From positions 372,001-436,000 of the forward strand of contig CBDETC010000002.1 in assembly GCA_965242845.1 (NCBI GenBank): a stretch of DNA of 64,000 bases. Reading direction: 5' to 3'. Position numbers and translations under genes: made by a program. The stretch is from RHLJ01 sp965242845. Lineage in GTDB: Bacteria > Bacteroidota > Rhodothermia > Balneolales > Balneolaceae. Position 1 is the first letter of the stretch, and each line of letters begins with the position of its first letter. Below the pieces are notes generated by a model. The model was not told the DNA's origin. It did no database searches and saw nothing but the letters and a program-made list of their open reading frames with translations. Below, in pieces: positions 16,366 through 26,598 of the stretch.

Positions 16366-17652
16366 ATGAAAAAGTATTCTTTAAGTCTCTTTGCTCTCTT
16401 TTTAGTGTTGTTTGTATCAAATTGTGGAGGCGGAGACCCTCTCATCGATCCTATCAAGGCTGGATTAAATGCTCAAAATTATGACGAAGCGCTTGCTATG
16501 GCAGATACGGCCATCATGAAGGATCCAACAAATGGCGCACCACACTATTATAAAGCAGTAGTTTATAACAATCTTGCCAAGCTGGAAGCCAATCCTAATG
16601 ACAGACAGCCTCTTTATTCGGATATGAGATCTTCATTAGAAGAAGCCAGAGCAAAATATGACATGATGGAAGAACCAGGAGCAGAAGCTTCTGAGATCAC
16701 CAACCTAATTCTGGACGCATGGGAATTAGAGCACAACGAAGGGATTAAATATGCGACTGTTGATAGTGTAATGGAATCAGTTGATGAACCACTAAGCTGG
16801 TCTATCGCCCATTTAAGTAATGCTACTACTATCAACCCTGATAGTGTTCTTTCTTTTGATGTGATTGCTCAAATTTATTACATGAACCAGGAGCCTGCTA
16901 AAGCCGCAGAATCTATCACTACTGCCATCAATCTTCAGGATAAAGCAAGAGCTACTGAATATGACCGACTAGGGTCTTACTACTTCTTAAGTGGTCAACC
17001 AGAAAAAGCAGTTGCTGCTATGGAAGAAGGACTAGAATTATATCCTGATAGTGTATATCTGATCGAGAAATTAGCTGATGGTCTATTCCAAATCGATCAA
17101 ACTGAGAAGGCTCTGTCTATTATGGATAATCTAACAAAAAATGATCCAGACAATCCAAGATACCACCTTGTAATCGGTACCAGAGTTTATCAAAGAGTAC
17201 TATCTCTTACTGAGGAAGTTGATCAAGCTCGTGACCAAATCTTTGACCTGGAACGATCAAATGGTTCTCAGGAAGAAATCGACGGTCTAAACGCTCGAAT
17301 TGTTGAGGTTGAAGAAGAAATTGCACCTTTAACTGAACGAGCAGAAAAGGAATTATTAGAAGCTGCAAGACTTGATGATTCTATTGCCAGTACCTTCAAT
17401 ACTCTTGGTATTCTTTATCAGAATAACTCTGCTTCACTTTTCGATAAGAGAAACAATACTGTTGATAACGATGAAGCTGAGGAGTTTGACAGACTTGCCA
17501 GAGAAGAAGCTACTAAAGCTATGCAGTATTACGAAAAGGCTGCCGAGATTGACCCAGATAATACCTCTTATTGGAACTCACTATTCCGCATCTATACTTT
17601 ATTAGATATGCGAGAAAAAGCTGAGGAAGCCATGCAAAAAGCAGGTATGTAA
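16366..17652 (+). CDS. TPR-repeat lipoprotein
   Basis: A 428-residue protein with a lipoprotein signal ending LFVSNC (C20) followed by GGGDP. The body is alpha-helical tetratricopeptide-like repeats, with recognisable units such as DRLGSYYFLSGQPEKAVAAM and ALSIMDNLTKNDPDNPRYHL. A predicted coiled-coil stretch lies near residues 285-330. TPR lipoproteins serve as protein-protein scaffolds in the envelope; no enzymatic motif is seen. The next gene, 19 nt away, encodes a related protein with the same N-terminal plan, so the two probably arose by duplication and form a unit. Confidence 0.8.
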   Translation: MKKYSLSLFALFLVLFVSNCGGGDPLIDPIKAGLNAQNYDEALAMADTAIMKDPTNGAPHYYKAVVYNNLAKLEANPNDRQPLYSDMRSSLEEARAKYDMMEEPGAEASEITNLILDAWELEHNEGIKYATVDSVMESVDEPLSWSIAHLSNATTINPDSVLSFDVIAQIYYMNQEPAKAAESITTAINLQDKARATEYDRLGSYYFLSGQPEKAVAAMEEGLELYPDSVYLIEKLADGLFQIDQTEKALSIMDNLTKNDPDNPRYHLVIGTRVYQRVLSLTEEVDQARDQIFDLERSNGSQEEIDGLNARIVEVEEEIAPLTERAEKELLEAARLDDSIASTFNTLGILYQNNSASLFDKRNNTVDNDEAEEFDRLAREEATKAMQYYEKAAEIDPDNTSYWNSLFRIYTLLDMREKAEEAMQKAGM

Positions 17653-17671
17653 TTTTCAGTAGAATAAACCT

Positions 17672-18853
17672 ATGAAGTATTTCTCTACAACCCGATTGAC
17701 AGGTATCCTGCTTGTCGTCGGGTTTTTTTTCGCATGTTCATCTTCCAAACCTAGTATTGATTCGTTAATCGAAAACAATCAATATGACCTTGCTCTGGCA
17801 AGTATTGAAGAAAGCCTGCAACAAAATCCAGGTCAAGCAGACCTGTTAATTCAAAAGGGTGAAATCAATATCGCTCTTGCCAAGCTTCAAGAACCTTTGA
17901 ATAGACAGGAAGCATATTCTAACGCAATTGAAGCCTTTACTGAAGCTGAAAATTCTGGAGCTGACTCCCTTCAAATGGTTCAAATTGAGGAGACATTAAA
18001 TAGAGAATGGTCTCAGGAACATAATTCAGGCACGGCGTCTTTTAATAATGAGGTTTCTGATGCGGATCATTCCTTAACAATTGCTCACTTTCAAAATGCC
18101 ATTCTGCTTAAGCCCAACGAAAGTAGCAGCTATCAATCTTTAGCTACAACCTACTATACTTCTGGTGAAGTAGATGAAGCGATCTCTATCCTCAATGAAG
18201 CAAAAAACAGCATTGAGGAAGTTCCGGACAACCTCTATGAGAATCTCGGCTTCTTATATCTACAAAATGAAAATGCCGGGCAATCTGTTTTTTACTATGA
18301 GCTTGCTAATAAAGACATCATCCAAAATAAAAACATCGCCTTTGGATTGGTAAATGCCTACATAGCTGCCGGTGACCGTGAAGAAGCGATCTCTTTGCTT
18401 AGAGAGTTATCATCGACTTACCCTGACGACGGTGTGATCAGAAATGTTTACGGGACTCAGTTATACCTGGTAACTCAGGAAATTATGGATGATCTTTTTG
18501 TTGCCTACCAGGATGGAGATACTGCATTGGTTTCTCAAATCCGGTTCGAAGCTGAAGGAGTAGGAGAACAAGCTGAACAAGAGCTTGTCGAAGCATTTCG
18601 AACAGATACTTCCAATGCAGATTTTATTGAGAGCCTTGCCGTATTCTACAATAATATGACTGGTAAATATTTTGAAGTACTGGAAGTCGCTTTTGATAGC
18701 GACCAGGAAGCACTGGGAAGTAAAGCATCTGTACTACTTGATTTCGCTATTGAATACTACGGGAAACTTTTGGATCAATCTCCCGGTTCGCAATCCATAG
18801 AAGACACAATTAATAGTTTAAATACACTTAAAGAAAACCGCTTCGGTTCATAA
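17672..18853 (+). CDS. TPR-repeat lipoprotein, paralogue of the preceding gene
   Basis: A 393-residue protein with lipobox FFFAC (C22) and helical TPR-like repeats. Shared landmarks with the upstream protein include an early LIENNQYDLALASIEESL repeat, an EEA-rich middle, a TYPDDGVIRNVYGTQLYL segment matching DPDNPRYHLVIGTRVYQ, and a C-terminal repeat about lasting partial polypeptides. This supports tandem duplication. The downstream PLP enzyme starts 5 nt after the stop, so co-transcription is likely even though the functions look unrelated. Confidence 0.78.
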   Translation: MKYFSTTRLTGILLVVGFFFACSSSKPSIDSLIENNQYDLALASIEESLQQNPGQADLLIQKGEINIALAKLQEPLNRQEAYSNAIEAFTEAENSGADSLQMVQIEETLNREWSQEHNSGTASFNNEVSDADHSLTIAHFQNAILLKPNESSSYQSLATTYYTSGEVDEAISILNEAKNSIEEVPDNLYENLGFLYLQNENAGQSVFYYELANKDIIQNKNIAFGLVNAYIAAGDREEAISLLRELSSTYPDDGVIRNVYGTQLYLVTQEIMDDLFVAYQDGDTALVSQIRFEAEGVGEQAEQELVEAFRTDTSNADFIESLAVFYNNMTGKYFEVLEVAFDSDQEALGSKASVLLDFAIEYYGKLLDQSPGSQSIEDTINSLNTLKENRFGS

Positions 18854-18858
18854 CCTTC

Positions 18859-19995
18859 ATGAAATTTAATACCAAAGCCATCCATGCCGGTCAGCATTCT
18901 GAGGAAACTTCAGGTGCTGTAATGCCACCTATTTTTCAAACCTCTACCTATGAGCAGTCCGCTCCTAATGTACATAAAGGGTATGACTACGCGAGAGTAG
19001 GTAATCCAACCAGAACGGCTCTGGAAAAATTAATAGCCGGACTAGAAGGTGCTGAGCAGGCGGCTTGTTTTGCGAGTGGAGTCGCTGCTATGGATGCTTT
19101 GTTAAAGATGTTTCGTCCTGGTGATCATATTATTTCTTCGGATGACCTTTATGGAGGATCGTATCGTTTATTTACTTCCGTTTTTGAACCCTATGGTATT
19201 TCCTTTTCATTCATTGATATGACTGATCTGGAGTTGGTTAAACGAACCATTACTCCATCAACCAAGATGATGTGGATTGAGACGCCAACTAATCCATTAT
19301 TACGCATAGTCGACCTAAAAGCCTTAGTTGGTATTGCAAAAGAGAATGATATCCTCACCATTGTTGATAATACATTTGCATCACCTTACCTCCAGCGCCC
19401 TTTAGAATTTGGAGCGGACGCGGTATTGCATTCAGCTACTAAATATTTAGCGGGACATTCGGATGTTATTCATGGAGCTGTTGCCAGTTCCCATGAAAAA
19501 ATTATGGAAAACCTCAGGTTCCAGGTAAAATCCACAGGTGCGGTTCCTGGTCCGATGGATTGTTATCTCACTTTAAGAGGAATAAAAACCCTTGCAGTAC
19601 GAGTAGAGCGATCCGTTCAAAACGCAAAAAAGATTGTAGAGTTCTTGAGCAATCACCCTGAGGTAGGAACTTTGCTTTACCCAGGTTTGCCCGAGCATCC
19701 TCAGCATGAGCTCGCCAAGACACAAATGGATGATTTTGGAGCAATGCTTTCTTTTACTTTAAAAAATGACTCGATAGAATCGGCTGTAAAATTTATGAGC
19801 AGCACGAAAGTTTTCACTTTAGCCGAAAGCCTGGGAGGAGTAGAATCATTGATTAGTAATCCGGCGTCGATGACGCATGGCTCTATTCCAAAAGAATTGA
19901 GAGAGAAAGCCGGGCTTAGTGATTCGTTAATTCGAATCTCGGTAGGAATTGAAGATGCTGATGACCTGATTGAAGATTTAGCTCAGGCATTTTAA
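18859..19995 (+). CDS. Cystathionine gamma-synthase/lyase family PLP enzyme
   Basis: A 378-residue Cys/Met metabolism PLP enzyme. YARVGNPTR, SGVAAMDAL, DDLYGGSYRLF and the Schiff-base lysine K195 in HSATKYLAGHSD are all present, as is the C-terminal SLGGVESLISNPASMTH segment. The family makes or breaks cystathionine, or adds sulfide to acyl-homoserines. Sequence alone does not separate synthase (metB) from lyase. The gene follows the TPR pair by 5 nt. Confidence 0.9.
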   Translation: MKFNTKAIHAGQHSEETSGAVMPPIFQTSTYEQSAPNVHKGYDYARVGNPTRTALEKLIAGLEGAEQAACFASGVAAMDALLKMFRPGDHIISSDDLYGGSYRLFTSVFEPYGISFSFIDMTDLELVKRTITPSTKMMWIETPTNPLLRIVDLKALVGIAKENDILTIVDNTFASPYLQRPLEFGADAVLHSATKYLAGHSDVIHGAVASSHEKIMENLRFQVKSTGAVPGPMDCYLTLRGIKTLAVRVERSVQNAKKIVEFLSNHPEVGTLLYPGLPEHPQHELAKTQMDDFGAMLSFTLKNDSIESAVKFMSSTKVFTLAESLGGVESLISNPASMTHGSIPKELREKAGLSDSLIRISVGIEDADDLIEDLAQAF

Positions 19996-20066
19996 CAGTT
20001 CCTTTCATTTAACATTTCTATCTTTACGGCTCAGAAAAGCGCTTACAACTTTAAATTAATTTATCA

Positions 20067-21245
20067 ATGAGAAACGTAGTAATTGTCGATGCTAAAAGAA
20101 CACCTATTGGAGCATTTGGTGGAAATCTTTCTTCTTTTACAGCTCCTGAACTTGGTGCCACTGCAATCTTGGAAGTCTTAAAATCTTCAGGCATTTCACC
20201 AGATACTGTTCAGGAAGTAGTAATGGGGAATGTACTAAGCGCCGGAATAGGACAGGCTCCCGCTCGACAAGCTGCACTAAAGGCTGGATTATCAAATCTA
20301 ACTCCATCTACTACAGTAAACAAAGTATGCGCATCAGGAATGAAAGCCATAATGATTGCTGCGGATCAAATTCGATTAGGTGATGCTGATGTAATTGTAG
20401 CAGGCGGTATGGAGAGCATGAGCAATGTACCCTATTACCTACCGAAGCACCGTTTTGGATCTAAATACGGTCATGTCCAAACTGAAGATGGAATTCTTAA
20501 AGATGGTCTTTGGGATGTATATAATAATTACGCAATGGGTAATGCAGCAGAATTATGCGCCAAGGAATGTTTCATAAGCAGAGATCAGCAAGATGAGTAT
20601 GCCATTGAGTCCTATAAAAGAGCGATTAACGCTTTTGAGCAGGGGTATTTCGCCGATGAGTTAATCAGAGTGAATGTAAAAGACAGGAAGGGAAACGTAA
20701 CTGAGATTCTAAAAGACGAAGAACTTGATCGTGTAAACTTCGACAAAATCCCTTCTCTAAGACCTGTTTTTGAAAAAGAGGGAACAGTTACCGCCGCCAA
20801 TGCTTCCAGTATAAATGATGGTGCGGCAGCAGTATTATTAATGAGTGAAGAGAAGGCCAAAGAATTAGGGGTAACTCCGTTAGCAAGAATCGTTAGCCAT
20901 GCAAGTGCCGCAAAAGCTCCGGAATGGTTTACCACAGCCCCTTCCGATGCTATTCCGATCGCTCTTAAAAAAGCTGGTGTTGAAAAAGATGGCATTGATC
21001 TATACGAAATTAATGAGGCTTTCTCTGTAGTAGCCTTAGCAAACAACCAAATACTCGAGCTTGACCCCGAAAAAGTGAATATTCATGGCGGTGCAGTAAG
21101 TATTGGCCACCCGATAGGCTGCTCAGGAGCAAGGATTATCGTCAGCTTAATTCACGCACTTAAAAGAACCCAGGGAAGCCTTGGCTGTGCGGGAATTTGC
21201 AATGGTGGTGGTGGTGCATCTGCCATTGTATTAGAAATGCTCTAA
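20067..21245 (+). CDS. Acetyl-CoA C-acetyltransferase (thiolase)
   Basis: A 392-residue thiolase with the nucleophile C88 (NKVCASGMKA), H348 in GHPIGCSGAR and C378 in ICNGGGGAS, the full catalytic set. The size and NKVCASG motif point to biosynthetic or degradative acetoacetyl-CoA thiolase. It condenses two acetyl-CoA or cleaves acetoacetyl-CoA, and would complete the acyl-CoA oxidation capacity seen at the left end of the window. A 234-bp gap without recognisable features separates it from porU. Confidence 0.93.
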   Translation: MRNVVIVDAKRTPIGAFGGNLSSFTAPELGATAILEVLKSSGISPDTVQEVVMGNVLSAGIGQAPARQAALKAGLSNLTPSTTVNKVCASGMKAIMIAADQIRLGDADVIVAGGMESMSNVPYYLPKHRFGSKYGHVQTEDGILKDGLWDVYNNYAMGNAAELCAKECFISRDQQDEYAIESYKRAINAFEQGYFADELIRVNVKDRKGNVTEILKDEELDRVNFDKIPSLRPVFEKEGTVTAANASSINDGAAAVLLMSEEKAKELGVTPLARIVSHASAAKAPEWFTTAPSDAIPIALKKAGVEKDGIDLYEINEAFSVVALANNQILELDPEKVNIHGGAVSIGHPIGCSGARIIVSLIHALKRTQGSLGCAGICNGGGGASAIVLEML

Positions 21246-21479
21246 CAGGCTTTTAAAAGTTGACATTATAAGCTTGCTGGGCTATTATTGACGTAACTTT
21301 AACGAACCAAAAGACCATTAAACACAGCTACAGTTTTTCTTTTTAACCCATAAAAAGCATTTGTACTGTATGGTTTCTAAGCCAATCTCTTCGTTAAAGG
21401 TCCTTTCGACATTAGAGGATTTTATCGTCTGGGATCGTTGTATTCGGCAATAAGGAATTCCCTGTACAGTTTACTCTTA

Positions 21480-24400
21480 ATGGTCTCTCAGAAAGTAATC
21501 ATATCAATTTTCACCCTGTTCTTGTGTGCTACTTCTATCAAAAGCCAGCACGTAAAAACTATACAGTCTACTGCTGAGTACACTGATTATGAGATTACTT
21601 TAGATCAGGAAGGAATTTACCCCCCGAGGGAGTTTGTCATACCCATTAAAAATGGTGTTCCTCAATACCAGGTGCTTCATTCTTCTATTGAAGAAAAAAA
21701 TGAGATACTTAGCGAAACTCAAAAAATAGCGCTAAACCTTGCGTCCACTGAAAGTCCGGTTGCTGAAGTAATGGAATCGGGATGGTATCGAGGAAATGAG
21801 ATTACTTCTTTAAAAATTCATCTGACTAGAGCCGGGGAGTCAACCACACTCATTACCAGAAAAATTGCATTTCGCGTATATCATATATCGGAAACAGTAC
21901 CCTCCTCTTCAATAAGAAATAAGGTTCAAAGTGCTGTGGATCACCCCCTCAGTTCCGGCACCTGGTATAAAATCCCGGTTCAAAAGCGTGGGATTTATCA
22001 ACTAAATTCGACCTATTTATCCACACTGGGCTTAGACCTTTCTTCTATCGACCCGAGGAATATCCAGCTTTGGGGTACCGATGGAGCCCCTTTATCAGAG
22101 AACAACAGCGATGCCCGACCTGAATTTGCTGAAATACCTATCCTTATTGAGGGCCAGTCTGATGGAAGCTTTGATTCAAATGATCGGATCATTTTCTATG
22201 GAAATGGAGCTCATCAAGAATCTCGCGTAGCCAGTGCTATTTCCTTTACACATACGATACATCCTTATAGCGATGAAACTTATGTGTTCCTTACTGTCGG
22301 AGATGCTCCCGGGCAACGAATTTCAACTGCAAACAATGGACTAACGCCTTCCCGTACCATTACTGATTTCGATGATTTTGTTTGGCTGGAAGAAGAGTTA
22401 ACAAAAACAGAAACGAAACAAAAATCAGGGCGTTACTGGTTAGGACAAACCATTCCTTCGAGTGCTGCAAACCAAATTGTAAGTGTTTTTAAAGATACCC
22501 TGCCAGACATTGATACTAATGTACCGATTAGAGTATCTGGGCAAATTTATCTTCGATCTACCGCCACTACTTCTTTCGAGCTTTATTTCAATGATGAATC
22601 CTTTCGAAACTTCACAATAGCTCGCCTGACCGGAGATTACACCTCTTATGAGAATAACTCAGCAAGAAGATATGTATTCAACAATATTCCATTCTCACCG
22701 GAAATAACGAATGACATTCTTGAGTTGGGCCTTCGTATGGGAAATACCGATTCAGGAGCTAATGCCTTTATTGATTTCTTCCGTTTTGTAGTTCGCAGAA
22801 AATTAACCGCAATTGATAATCAACTATTCTTCTTTGGACCTGAAGACGGTGCCTCATCTGAAGTTGGTCAGTTTGTATTAAATGGCTTTACAGGCACTCC
22901 TTTTGCCTTCGACATTACTGATCCTGTTAATCCAAGAAGACTTACCCTATCACAATCGGGTTCTTCTTTTGATCTTAACTACAACACCGATCCGGATAAC
23001 AAAATCCTGGTTCAATCAGGTCTTTACACTCCGGCACAAGGGACTCAGCTACCAAATCAAAACCTGCATAATCCATCAGTTTATCCGGATTACGTCGTAA
23101 TTACATCAGAGCTATTTGAAGACTTTGCATTGGAGTTAGCCGATATGCGTAGCCAAGACGGGTTAACCCCATTTGTTGTAACTCAAACACAAATTTTGAA
23201 TGAGTTTTCATCAGGAATCCAGGACCCTACTGCTATCCGTGATTTTCTTAAGCACCTTTGGGATAGAGCCGCTTTAGATGGTCAAACCGCACCGAAGTAC
23301 CTACTCCTTTTTGGCGATACCACGTATGATACCAAGAACATCGTATCGAATTCGTTCACAAATTATGTACTCACTTATCAAACAAGTGAATCCATACATC
23401 GGGTAAACTCATTTGGTAGCGATGACTATTTTGGATTGATGGATGATTCAGAAGGAGTATTGAATACATCAGCCAGGGTTGACCTGGGTATTGGTCGAAT
23501 ATCTGCACAAACAAGAAGCGAAGCTGCTATAGCCATTGACAAGATAAGACGTTATGAAAACCCTGTAAATGATGGAGACTGGCAAAACCTGTTCACATTT
23601 GCAGCGGATGATGATTTCCCGCAGCCATCTTTAAATAGAGATTTACATGTCGAGAATGCAGATGGTACGCTCCGATCGATGGATTTAAATAGCTCGGGAG
23701 CTCGCTCAAAGAAAATCTACCTTTTCGATTATGCCGAAGAAATTACCGGAGCAGGTCGCCAGATACCTGGAGCAACCGCTGATTTCATCAATACAATTAA
23801 CAAGGGTACTCTTGTAACCAATTATTCAGGGCATGGAAATGATAAAACTCTTTCTGATGAAGATCTTTACACTTCTGATTTAGTTACCAGCTTTACCAAT
23901 AGAGATAAGCTTACTGTGTTCGTAACCGCTACCTGTCAGTTTGGTAGATATGATGATATTGACTCACAATCAGGAGCTGAAATATTATTCTTCGCTGATA
24001 ATGGTGGTGCAATTGCTGCCTTTACTACCACACGAGTTGTGTATACAAGCTCAAGCCCGAATTCATTGAACTATGGACTCAATATTGAGCTGTCTCAAAA
24101 TATGTTGGAGCGTAATGCTAATGGCGAGCCGTTAACACTTGGCGAAATTTACCTTCGTACAAAAACCACATCAGTAGGTTCTGAGCAAAACAACCGAAAG
24201 TTCATTCTCATTGGTGACCCTGCCCTACAGCTAGCTCTTCCAAACAAAACTGCTGATGTAAATACAATTAACGACATTGATGTTTCAGCAGGAGATACCA
24301 CAGTTACTGTTAAGGCTCTCGATAGAGTGACATTAGCTGGTAGCATCAAAAACCCGGAGGGTGAGGTTGAAACCTCTTTTAATGGAGAAGTTACGGTCAC

Positions 24401-25385
24401 AATTTTCGGAGCCCCCAGAACTGTAAATATTCCCTCAGACAGAGAATGGCTTGAAGAGCCTGATGATTGCTACCTCAATCAAAATACTGCCCGCGAGTGT
24501 ACTTATCAGTCAGAAAATGACATTCTATTTAAGGGTAAGACATTAGCTGAAAACGGGGAGTACTCGATTACCATGGTAATTCCCAAGGATATTAATTTTT
24601 CTTCAAATACTGGTCGCATACTTGTATATGCCAAAGATGGGATAACTACAGCCGGAGGTTCCTTTACTGATGTAGTGTTCGATGGGGTTAACTCATTGGC
24701 CGTTAATGATGGGAAAGGACCAGCACTGGATATCTATCTGAATGATCAAAGCTTTATCAACGGGAGCCTGACGAGCAGTACTCCCAATTTAATCGTGGAA
24801 CTGAGTGACAGTTCCGGAATCAATACTACAGGAACAGGAGTAGGACATGAAATAATTGCTACAATCGATACAAAACCACAACAAACCTATGTGCTTAACG
24901 AGTTCTTCGAAGGCACATTAAACGATTACAGAAGTGGGCGTATCGAGTACCCGCTGGAAGAAATTCCAGAAGGTAACTATGCGCTAAAAGTTCGTGCATG
25001 GGATGTGCACAATAACCCTTCGGAAAGTGAAATCTTTTTTGAAGTGGCTAACAACGAGGAATTGGTAGTTGATCAGGTGTACAACTATCCAAATCCGATG
25101 AACAATGTTACATCCTTCACCTTCGAACACAACCAACAGGGAAACCCCCTTGATGTGGATATCAGAATTTTCACACTAAGCGGTAAACCTGTACAACGTA
25201 TTCAAGAATACATACCTCCAAGTAATACACTTAGTTCTTATGCCAGTATTCCATGGAATGGCCGTGACAGGGATAATGATCGCCTGGGTAACGGTACTTA
25301 TATTTATGTGCTTCGGGTTACAACAGATACCCCCGAAGGAAGAAAAACAACCGAAAAAATCGAAAAGCTCGTAATTATACGGTAA
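21480..25385 (+). CDS. porU: PorU, type IX secretion C25-family sortase
   Basis: A 1301-residue protein of gingipain (C25) type. It has a signal peptide, a long N-terminal beta domain, and a C25 protease core with catalytic H785 (TNYSGHGND) and C819 (ATCQFGRYDD). The C-terminus (about 1200-1301) is an Ig-like, FlgD-type domain with NYPNPMNN and PWNGRDRDNDRLGNGTYIY. PorU removes the C-terminal sorting domain from T9SS cargo and attaches it to lipopolysaccharide at the cell surface, working with PorV. The ATG at 21480 gives a good signal peptide; a TTG at 21438 would add 14 residues. porV follows at 62 nt, as in characterised species. Confidence 0.92.
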   Translation: MVSQKVIISIFTLFLCATSIKSQHVKTIQSTAEYTDYEITLDQEGIYPPREFVIPIKNGVPQYQVLHSSIEEKNEILSETQKIALNLASTESPVAEVMESGWYRGNEITSLKIHLTRAGESTTLITRKIAFRVYHISETVPSSSIRNKVQSAVDHPLSSGTWYKIPVQKRGIYQLNSTYLSTLGLDLSSIDPRNIQLWGTDGAPLSENNSDARPEFAEIPILIEGQSDGSFDSNDRIIFYGNGAHQESRVASAISFTHTIHPYSDETYVFLTVGDAPGQRISTANNGLTPSRTITDFDDFVWLEEELTKTETKQKSGRYWLGQTIPSSAANQIVSVFKDTLPDIDTNVPIRVSGQIYLRSTATTSFELYFNDESFRNFTIARLTGDYTSYENNSARRYVFNNIPFSPEITNDILELGLRMGNTDSGANAFIDFFRFVVRRKLTAIDNQLFFFGPEDGASSEVGQFVLNGFTGTPFAFDITDPVNPRRLTLSQSGSSFDLNYNTDPDNKILVQSGLYTPAQGTQLPNQNLHNPSVYPDYVVITSELFEDFALELADMRSQDGLTPFVVTQTQILNEFSSGIQDPTAIRDFLKHLWDRAALDGQTAPKYLLLFGDTTYDTKNIVSNSFTNYVLTYQTSESIHRVNSFGSDDYFGLMDDSEGVLNTSARVDLGIGRISAQTRSEAAIAIDKIRRYENPVNDGDWQNLFTFAADDDFPQPSLNRDLHVENADGTLRSMDLNSSGARSKKIYLFDYAEEITGAGRQIPGATADFINTINKGTLVTNYSGHGNDKTLSDEDLYTSDLVTSFTNRDKLTVFVTATCQFGRYDDIDSQSGAEILFFADNGGAIAAFTTTRVVYTSSSPNSLNYGLNIELSQNMLERNANGEPLTLGEIYLRTKTTSVGSEQNNRKFILIGDPALQLALPNKTADVNTINDIDVSAGDTTVTVKALDRVTLAGSIKNPEGEVETSFNGEVTVTIFGAPRTVNIPSDREWLEEPDDCYLNQNTARECTYQSENDILFKGKTLAENGEYSITMVIPKDINFSSNTGRILVYAKDGITTAGGSFTDVVFDGVNSLAVNDGKGPALDIYLNDQSFINGSLTSSTPNLIVELSDSSGINTTGTGVGHEIIATIDTKPQQTYVLNEFFEGTLNDYRSGRIEYPLEEIPEGNYALKVRAWDVHNNPSESEIFFEVANNEELVVDQVYNYPNPMNNVTSFTFEHNQQGNPLDVDIRIFTLSGKPVQRIQEYIPPSNTLSSYASIPWNGRDRDNDRLGNGTYIYVLRVTTDTPEGRKTTEKIEKLVIIR

Positions 25386-25417
25386 GATTAACCCAACATA
25401 TATTTATCTTTAACCGT

Positions 25418-25425
25418 TATATTCG
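25418..25425 (+). promoter_or_regulatory. TATATTCG box before porV
   Basis: The octamer TATATTCG lies in the porU-porV gap, 21 nt before the porV ATG. It resembles the Bacteroidota -7 box and could give porV an extra promoter. A matching TTG is not found at the expected distance, so support is partial. Confidence 0.25.
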
Positions 25426-25446
25426 GGATTAAACTATTTGTCATCT

Positions 25447-26592
25447 ATGAATAAAATATATTCGTTAGCAATAGCCCTTTCGCTATTCGTATATCCAGCA
25501 GTTTCGAACGCGCAAGTGGGTATAACCGCAGTCCCATTTCTCCAGATTGAGCCTGATTCTCGTGGCGCAGCCATGGGTAATACAGGGGTAGCCATTGCTG
25601 ATAATGCAGCAGCTATGTATTGGAATCCTGCGGGTCTCGCTTTTCAAACCGGAAACCAGGTAAGCATTACACACTCTAATTGGTTAGCCAATTTCAATGT
25701 GAGCGACTTATTCTATGATTATCTGGTTGGGAAATACTATGTAGAAGGTATTGGTACCATTGGTGCTCATATCACTTTCCTGAACTTAGGTGAACAAGTA
25801 GTTACAAATGAAACCAGTCCAGACCCCATCTCTCGTTTTAATAGTTATGAGCTGGCCTTTGGGGTTTCTTATGGATATAAAGTAAATCAAAACCTCGCAC
25901 TGGGAACCAGTGTTCGTTTAATCTATTCAAGCCTTGCAAATGGTACGTCTGTAGGAGCTCAGAAAGTCAATCCCGGTAGTAGTGTAGGTGTTGATCTGGC
26001 TATGCTATATCGCACCAATCCTTTTTATATAGGCGCAAATGAAGCAAGATTCAGTACAGGATTCAACCTTTCCAACTTAGGCCCTGGTATCCAGTACACT
26101 GATAATGCTCAAAAAGATCCCTTACCTACTGTACTAAGATTTGGCTTTGCTTTCGACTATAACTTAGACCCAGAAGGATTCAACCGAATTACTGTTGCTG
26201 CCGATGTTTCCAAGATTATGGCTCGAAAAGAGGAAGTTATCTCTACTCAAGGAGGGATTACAGATACTACCTTTGTTGCATCTGGGCCTATCGAAGCTCT
26301 ATTTCAATCCTGGGATACCTATACAAGATTCGACGGCCAGCAAAATGTAGAGCTTAGCTTGTTGGAACAATTTATGATTGGAGCCGGTGCCGAATACTGG
26401 TATAACAATTTGTTTGCATTGAGAGGTGGCTACTATTACGAGGATCCCAATAACGGAGACCGAAAATACATCACTTTTGGAGCTGGTCTACGATATAATT
26501 CTTTCGGAATAGATTTCAGTTACATTAAAACATTAGAGTCAGATCACCCGTTAGCAAATACACTTAGATTTAGCGTTCTACTCGATTTTTAG
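25447..26592 (+). CDS. porV: PorV, type IX secretion outer membrane shuttle protein
   Basis: A 381-residue outer membrane beta-barrel of the PorV/LptO (FadL-like) family. It has a signal peptide ending AVSNAQ (about residue 20), then FLQIEPDSRGAAMGNTGVA and AAMYWNPAGLAF, which are strong family signatures, and a final aromatic barrel strand (LRFSVLLDF). PorV carries T9SS cargo from the Sov translocon to the PorU sortase. The ATG at 25447 is preferred over a TTG 9 nt upstream. The next gene starts 6 nt after the stop, so it is in the same operon. Confidence 0.93.
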   Translation: MNKIYSLAIALSLFVYPAVSNAQVGITAVPFLQIEPDSRGAAMGNTGVAIADNAAAMYWNPAGLAFQTGNQVSITHSNWLANFNVSDLFYDYLVGKYYVEGIGTIGAHITFLNLGEQVVTNETSPDPISRFNSYELAFGVSYGYKVNQNLALGTSVRLIYSSLANGTSVGAQKVNPGSSVGVDLAMLYRTNPFYIGANEARFSTGFNLSNLGPGIQYTDNAQKDPLPTVLRFGFAFDYNLDPEGFNRITVAADVSKIMARKEEVISTQGGITDTTFVASGPIEALFQSWDTYTRFDGQQNVELSLLEQFMIGAGAEYWYNNLFALRGGYYYEDPNNGDRKYITFGAGLRYNSFGIDFSYIKTLESDHPLANTLRFSVLLDF

Positions 26593-26598
26593 CCCCGA

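Noticed and set aside
21438..21479. Upstream TTG start for porU
   Set aside because: The ATG at 21480 gives a normal signal peptide; the extra 14 residues disrupt it.
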